Under the pieces are notes generated by a model. That model did no database searches. It was not told where the DNA came from and was given only the letters and a program-made list of their open reading frames with translations. A program made the translations under genes and the position numbers. Below, in pieces: positions 59,477-64,000 of a DNA stretch of 64,000 nucleotides (its first letter is position 1; each line of letters starts with the position of its first letter). Origin of the DNA: Ianthella basta (lineage: Eukaryota; Porifera; Demospongiae; Verongiida; Ianthellidae); assembly GCA_964019415.1 (NCBI GenBank), contig OZ025870.1, positions 5,880,915 through 5,944,914 on the forward strand, written 5' to 3'.

Positions 59477-60351
59477 GTGAGTATACTTATACGTATTTCC
59501 CCCTTTAATTTACTCTACTATTCTCATCACACCACTGTACATCACACTCACTACTAGCTACCTAATTATATATAAGTACTTCCACTTACGTTAGAGCAGT
59601 GGCTATTTTCCAAATACACCTCGTGTACATTTTCGGACTAGAACGGATCGAAACCACGGACGGGACCGATCCAACGGACTCTTAATTGGATTCGTCCATT
59701 GGATAGGGGACTGTGCGGTTCATCAAACAGCTGCTACTCATAATTTCGCCCTTTGTGTCGATTTGTCATACTATCGATTGGCTTTCTCTGTGCTTGGTCA
59801 CACTCTCCAACAAGTTAGAACGCCGTTCGGCTGGCAACAGGATGTTTCTAAAAATTAGTGAATGTCAGTTAGCCGAATGACGCTCCAACTTACTGGGGAG
59901 AGTTTAAATGGTCGGAAAATTATACCCGACCAAGTTAACACGCAATATAGTTAGCTATGTGATGATTCCGATGCACAAGAGGCCCTTTACTCTGAAGAAA
60001 GGTTTATCGAAATCAGATCTACAGTCGATTTAGCGAGTGTTCACTCACAGCGAGCGAAGCCTTAGCAGCAATGAGCGTCCGAGTGAACACTGCATCCCCG
60101 GGAATACTGTATCTCCTAAACATTAATTACAGGCGCCAGATCTCAGCTGTAAGCAGTCTGTGTGTCTCGTTTCTTGGTGCGTTGCTCGCACCCTTCGCAA
60201 CGTACATGGCCTAGTACAGTAAGATGGCGCGATTGCAATTCCATTCCAAGGTTACATATGAATGCATATTTACGGGTGCTTGCACGATTTCCACAAACAG
60301 TGGCTATATATGCATCGAGGTGACCCGGAGGAAAAGGCCTGCTATAATAGT

Positions 60352-60405
60352 ATATCCCCAACTTCCTGCCCCTATTGCGCGTAATCGGGGGTAGGAAGTT
60401 GGGAT
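60352..60405. repeat. Inverted repeat, ~19-bp arms
   Basis: TATCCCCAACTTCCTGCCCC pairs with GGGGGTAGGAAGTTGGGATA across a 14-nt loop, with one or two mismatches. Confidence 0.75.
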
Positions 60406-60574
60406 AGTAGACCAGTCTAGTCCCGACGGAGGCTGTGCCATTCATTCCCACCCCACTTGCGTGTCGTTGCCGACTTTGCTGCGCTATAAGGAACGAGCGC
60501 TTACTTATACTGTGGAGACAGAACTATAAGTGTAACTTAGCGGAGTGTTTTGGGCCTCACATCCCCAAGGCAGT

Positions 60575-60659
60575 ATGCGAATCTCATTCAAGTCCCTCAG
60601 TTATCTACTCATCTACACGGCAGCACTAGTGTTCATACTCTACATTGTGAAGAAGATAG
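60575..60659 (+). CDS. Orphan sulfotransferase first exon (intact)
   Basis: ATG at 60,575 opens MRISFKSLSY and a hydrophobic anchor ending ILYIVKKI, then GTGAGT in phase 1 exactly as in genes 1-3. It is an intact anchor exon by sequence. No P-loop exon appears in the remaining 3.3 kb. Intron 1 is 1.3-2.9 kb in the complete copies, so either the body lies beyond the window or the exon is orphaned. Confidence 0.65.
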
Positions 60660-61347
60660 GTGAGTATTTCCCCACATTATTATATACCCTTTTCTCGTCC
60701 GAAGCCACTGTACACCACATGTACATAATTATACCTTAGAGCAAGAGGCCCGTTTAGCTACTCTGTAGCAAAGTGGGTCGAAACCGGATTTACAATCGAT
60801 ATAGAGAGTGTTCGCTCACAGCGATCTAAGCCTTACCAGCAGTGAGCGACGGGCGTTACAGGCGCACTTCACAAGATGGCTAATTGATCACGATTGCAAT
60901 TCAGTTGTCAAATTACGTACGTATGCATATTTATGGGTGCTTGTATAGTTTCCACAAACAGTGGCTCTGCATGGATCGACAGAAGCTATATATGTACCCA
61001 AATATTGAAATGTAGCACAGACTTGTGTGTATTGATTGATGATACAGTATGCTGTGTCACATGGTAAATTTAAAGTAACTAACAACAGTTTCAATAATAT
61101 ATATATTCAATTCAATTCAATTCAATTCATTATTAAAGTGTACTATGCCAATAAGGCAATATAAGGCAGGGTGACAATGTCAGTCAATTAGTCGGTCGCA
61201 CCCTTCCAACCACAAGTCCATGGATCACCCCGAGAGATCCCAGAACTGTTGCTGCGTTCCACACTGTACAGCCATGGATGAACTGGAGGAGAAACTGAAA
61301 GTGACACAATCACATCACACACATGCTCACATCTCCCAAGTGTTGCA

Positions 61348-61668
61348 ATGTCCTCTCGTGCCTTAGTAAAACAGGTGGAACAGGCCGAGGCCAATTGCAA
61401 GAGGGCTATAAGTAGGCACATCTGGATGCAAGCCACCACTTTGTATATATCAGTGTCAGTGGAGAAATTAGGAGTGCTGGGCCCAGTGGCTCTCTCATTC
61501 TTCCATGACCTAGGACACTGCCTCACGGAGGCCACTGGGGGACAAAGGTCCTTTCAGCTTCTCCTCTATTGTGTGTCGGTGGTTGTACGTGTGCAGTGGA
61601 GGAATGCAGTGGCGGTACGGAGATTTCTCAGATTTTCCATTGACTTGAGGATGGAGGGTTTCAACTGA
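61348..61668 (+). pseudogene. Retroelement C-terminal fragment (tentative)
   Basis: A 106-codon frame contains LYISVSVEKLGVLGPVALSF, DLGHCLTEATGGQRS and VSVVVRVQWRNAVAVR. The pattern (F.P..VET.G..G..A..F...LG ... L.Q.LS...Q..N) is one I associate with reverse-transcriptase-element C-termini in invertebrate genomes. No RT core is nearby. Assignment is by memory of the pattern only. Confidence 0.45.
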
Positions 61669-62665
61669 CCGATTGACTGAAATTTTGACTTTGTCTTATA
61701 TTATTGTTATGGCTTCGAGAAAATTCATATTAAATTTCACCAGTAAAAATCCTGATGTAGCCAGACCCACTTCCAGCCATAATTATATTGACAATGTGCT
61801 GAACATTGAGCACAGTTATGCCACTCTAGATGAACTGGCTGCCATATTATACCATAACTAGCAGAGTGGCCTGCCTTCGGCAAGCTACGGCGCCCGATGC
61901 CTGTCCCCCGATGCTCTCAGCAACCATGTTAATGTAGGGAGATGGTTCAAGTTACGAATCAACCTCAGGGTCCAGCGATCAAGCTGTGGGTAGCCCAGTT
62001 CAATCAATCTTATCATTGTGTGTACATGCACGTGTGTGGGTGGGCGTGTGGGGTGTGTGTATGCACATGAGTGTGTGGGGGGATGCAAGTGTGGGTGTGT
62101 GGGTGTGGGTTGTGTGGGTGTTGCAGTGTTGCATGTGTGATGTCAGGTATTTACTCTTCACCTCTAAAGTTGGCCACTGGCAACCTCTTTGTATCTGTCA
62201 ATGTCTTCTTCCCCCTCCTGTCGAGGGGCACCACGACAGTGGCATCGATATCCTGCTCAGTGGGCACCTTCAAGAGTAGAAGAAGCATGTACAGTGACAA
62301 AGAGCTCATCACTCAAAGCAAGCAAGCACCACTCCATATAAGGCAATGCCCACATACTCGATACATACGTACATACACACAGATAAGAGAAATATAGAGA
62401 CTGGTGGACAATAAAATTTCCTGAAATTCTGAGTTGCATTTGTTGATCTTCCCAGTTAGCCAGAATAAAGCTGAATGAGCCACAGATGTGGCACATGGTC
62501 ATCACACATCAAAGAACTGTTTTGAAAACAGTCACACTACAATAACAACGTCAGGTGTTAGATCTCATCTATGTGGCTGGTTGGTCCTGTGAGAAAACTA
62601 CAATTCCCCATCACCGCTTTCTGTCAACTCCTCATCTCTATCCACTAAGGACTATACTAACAAAT

Positions 62666-62666
<1 letters not shown>
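61669..62666. other. Non-coding stretch with GT-rich tract
   Basis: A TGTGTGGG-rich tract at about 62,025-62,135 gives spurious Val/Trp/Gly-rich frames. No gene was recognised. Confidence 0.5.

Positions 62667-62708
<42 letters not shown>
62667..62708. repeat. (CA)n microsatellite
   Basis: About 21 uninterrupted CA units directly before the minisatellite. Confidence 0.95.
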
Positions 62709-62710
<2 letters not shown>

Positions 62711-62729
62711 TGCATGCACGCACGGGGCA

Positions 62730-63497
62730 TTATTCAATGGGTGGTGTCCTAGGAGGACACTTCAGCGGGTGGTGTCCTATGGGGACTTCATTCAATGGGT
62801 GGTGTCCTAGGGGGACACTTCAACGGGTGGTGTCCTAGGGGATACTTCAGCGGGTGGTGTCCTAGGGGGACACTTCAGCGGGTGGTGTCCTAGGGGGACA
62901 CTTCAGCGGGTGGTGTCCTAGGGGGACACTTCAGCGGGTGGTGTCCTAGGGGGACACTTCAGCAGGTGGTGTCCTAGGGGGACACTTCAGCGGGTGGTGT
63001 CCTAGGGGGACACTTCAGCGGGTGGTGTCCTAGGGGGACACTTCAGCGGGTGGTGTCCTAGGGGGATACTTCAGCGGGTGGTGTCCTAAGGGGACACTTC
63101 AGCGGGTGGTGTCCTAAGGGGACTTTATTCAATGGGTGGTGTCCGAGGGGAAATTATTCAATGGGTAGTATCCTAGGGGGACATTATTCAATGGGTGGTG
63201 TCCTAGGGGGACATTATTCAATGGGTGGTGTCCTAGGGGGACATTATTCAATGGGTGGTGTCCTAGGGGGACTTTATTCAATGGGTGGTGTCCTAGGGGA
63301 ACTTTATTCAATGGGTGGTGTCCTAGGGGGACTATATTCAATGGGTGCTGTCCTAGGGGGACTTTATTCAATGGGTGGTGTCCTAGGGGGACATTATTCA
63401 ATGGGTGGTGTCCTAGGGGGCCACTATTGTCAGTCATAGGGAGACACTTCAGCAGTGGTGTCCTAGGGGGACATTATTCAATGGGTGGTGTCCTAGG
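62730..63497 (+). repeat. 28-30 bp G-rich minisatellite
   Basis: About 26 units of GGGTGGTGTCCTAGGGGGAC followed by either ACTTCAGC (28-bp type, mostly left half) or ATTATTCAAT (30-bp type, mostly right half). A single short 28-bp-like unit reappears near 63,440. Open frames across it on both strands are by-products of the repeat. Confidence 0.95.

Positions 63498-63498
<1 letters not shown>

Positions 63499-63530
<32 letters not shown>
63499..63530. repeat. (CA)n microsatellite
   Basis: About 16 CA units immediately after the minisatellite, mirroring the CA run on its left. Confidence 0.95.
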
Positions 63531-63533
<3 letters not shown>

Positions 63534-64000
63534 TTAGTACATCGTCCCTGCCCCTTTCTTACCATAAAGTGCTCAATGAAGCTGTGCTGTGTGTAGTTCA
63601 ACTTGAGGCAGAGGTCGCAGAGGTCTGTGTTCCACACACGAGTGAACTTGTGCACCTTATGCCGATGGGTGCACAGCTGACACCTGCGCAAGCAGACTAC
63701 ACCCTCACTACAGACAATAACATGACTGTTGCATGTAGCATTAATGTACACAATAACATGTTTGTTTAATACTACGAATCATGTTATCAGTCAAATAATT
63801 ATAGGCTGTACAGCTAATTTTCTAAGGGGGAGCTGCCCCCCCATTTCAATCCATGGGGCCTCAAGCCTACCCTGGTTATAATGGTTCCTACGCCCATGTT
63901 ACTGCTACAGTTCAAAATGGTGATTATTAGTTTAAATTCGAACGTGGGACGATAGCGAATCAAGTCCGGTAAAAACCAGAAGTTAATGAGAACGATAATT
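63531..64000. other. Window end with partial family Y repeat
   Basis: No gene is seen. The last ~70 bases (GACGATAGCGAATCAAG ... AACGATAATT) resemble 24,413-24,470 in the family Y copy and are cut by the window edge. Confidence 0.5.

Larger units (their letters stand above)
59985..60980. repeat. Local tandem duplication around orphan exon 1
   Basis: 59,985-60,320 (GAGTGTTCACTCACAGCGAG ... TTTCCACAAACAGTGGCT) matches 60,770-60,980 in the same orientation with a shorter inner part. The exon at 60,575 lies between them. Confidence 0.65.

Noticed and set aside
61674-61861. 62-codon frame ending DELAAILYHN
   Set aside because: Short, with no motif and no partner exons; it follows a retroelement fragment.
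63129-63439. Gly/Leu- and Pro/Leu-rich repeat proteins on both strands
   Set aside because: These are translations of the 30-bp minisatellite.

Overview
The window is eukaryotic nuclear DNA, most likely from an invertebrate animal. The evidence is genes split by GT/AG introns, long AT-rich introns, abundant microsatellites, many MITE-like inverted repeats and non-LTR retroelement relics. A demosponge is my best guess from the gene content and the many TGCATGCA and TAGCTAGC words, but no marker here proves it. There are no prokaryotic operons, tRNA or rRNA genes, or CRISPR arrays.

Left third (1-22,500). The main gene is a five-exon caspase-like peptidase gene on the plus strand (5,928-15,333). 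All four splice junctions are phase 1 and the joined frame is 390 codons. The peptidase domain keeps a His/Cys dyad (GHGG and DACRG). A proline-rich linker follows, then a C-terminal six-helix-type (CARD/Death-fold-like) domain, the reverse of the usual order in animal caspases. Its 4.6-7.5 kb of late intron holds a tandem segmental duplication that copied the small linker exon. A foldback element entered one duplicate and a 5'-truncated LINE entered the other. The flanks carry MITEs, a hammerhead-ribozyme-like relic, retroelement C-terminal fragments, a RecQ-like helicase relic and a hairpin element with a 9-bp target duplication.

Middle and right (22,500-61,000). This is a local expansion of one sulfotransferase family. 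The prototype has three exons: a short exon encoding a type II signal anchor (MRxSxKC...), a large exon with the 5'-phosphosulfate-binding P-loop (GFGRGGTTL), and a last exon starting at the 3'-phosphosulfate-binding motif (VLRNPxDT). Four copies have open, spliceable frames (22,595-27,279; 30,623-33,703; 35,753-38,968; minus 56,079-53,545). A fifth (51,032-52,138) lacks a recognisable first exon. Three are pseudogenes, three are last-exon scraps, and two are first exons without bodies. The copies are arranged by a direct ~6.5 kb segmental duplication (about 35.8-42.6 kb and 48.6-54.9 kb) and a ~1.4 kb inverted duplication (about 40.9-42.3 and 43.6-45.1 kb). Two diverged copies share an Arg-to-Cys change in the 3'-phosphosulfate motif.

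Right end (61,000-64,000). This contains a retroelement fragment, CA microsatellites and a 28-30 bp G-rich minisatellite. A separate ~970-bp satellite with a 10-bp unit lies at 39.4-40.4 kb inside one segmental duplicate. Exon models come from splice signals, phase and paralogue comparison by eye; no transcript or database search was available.
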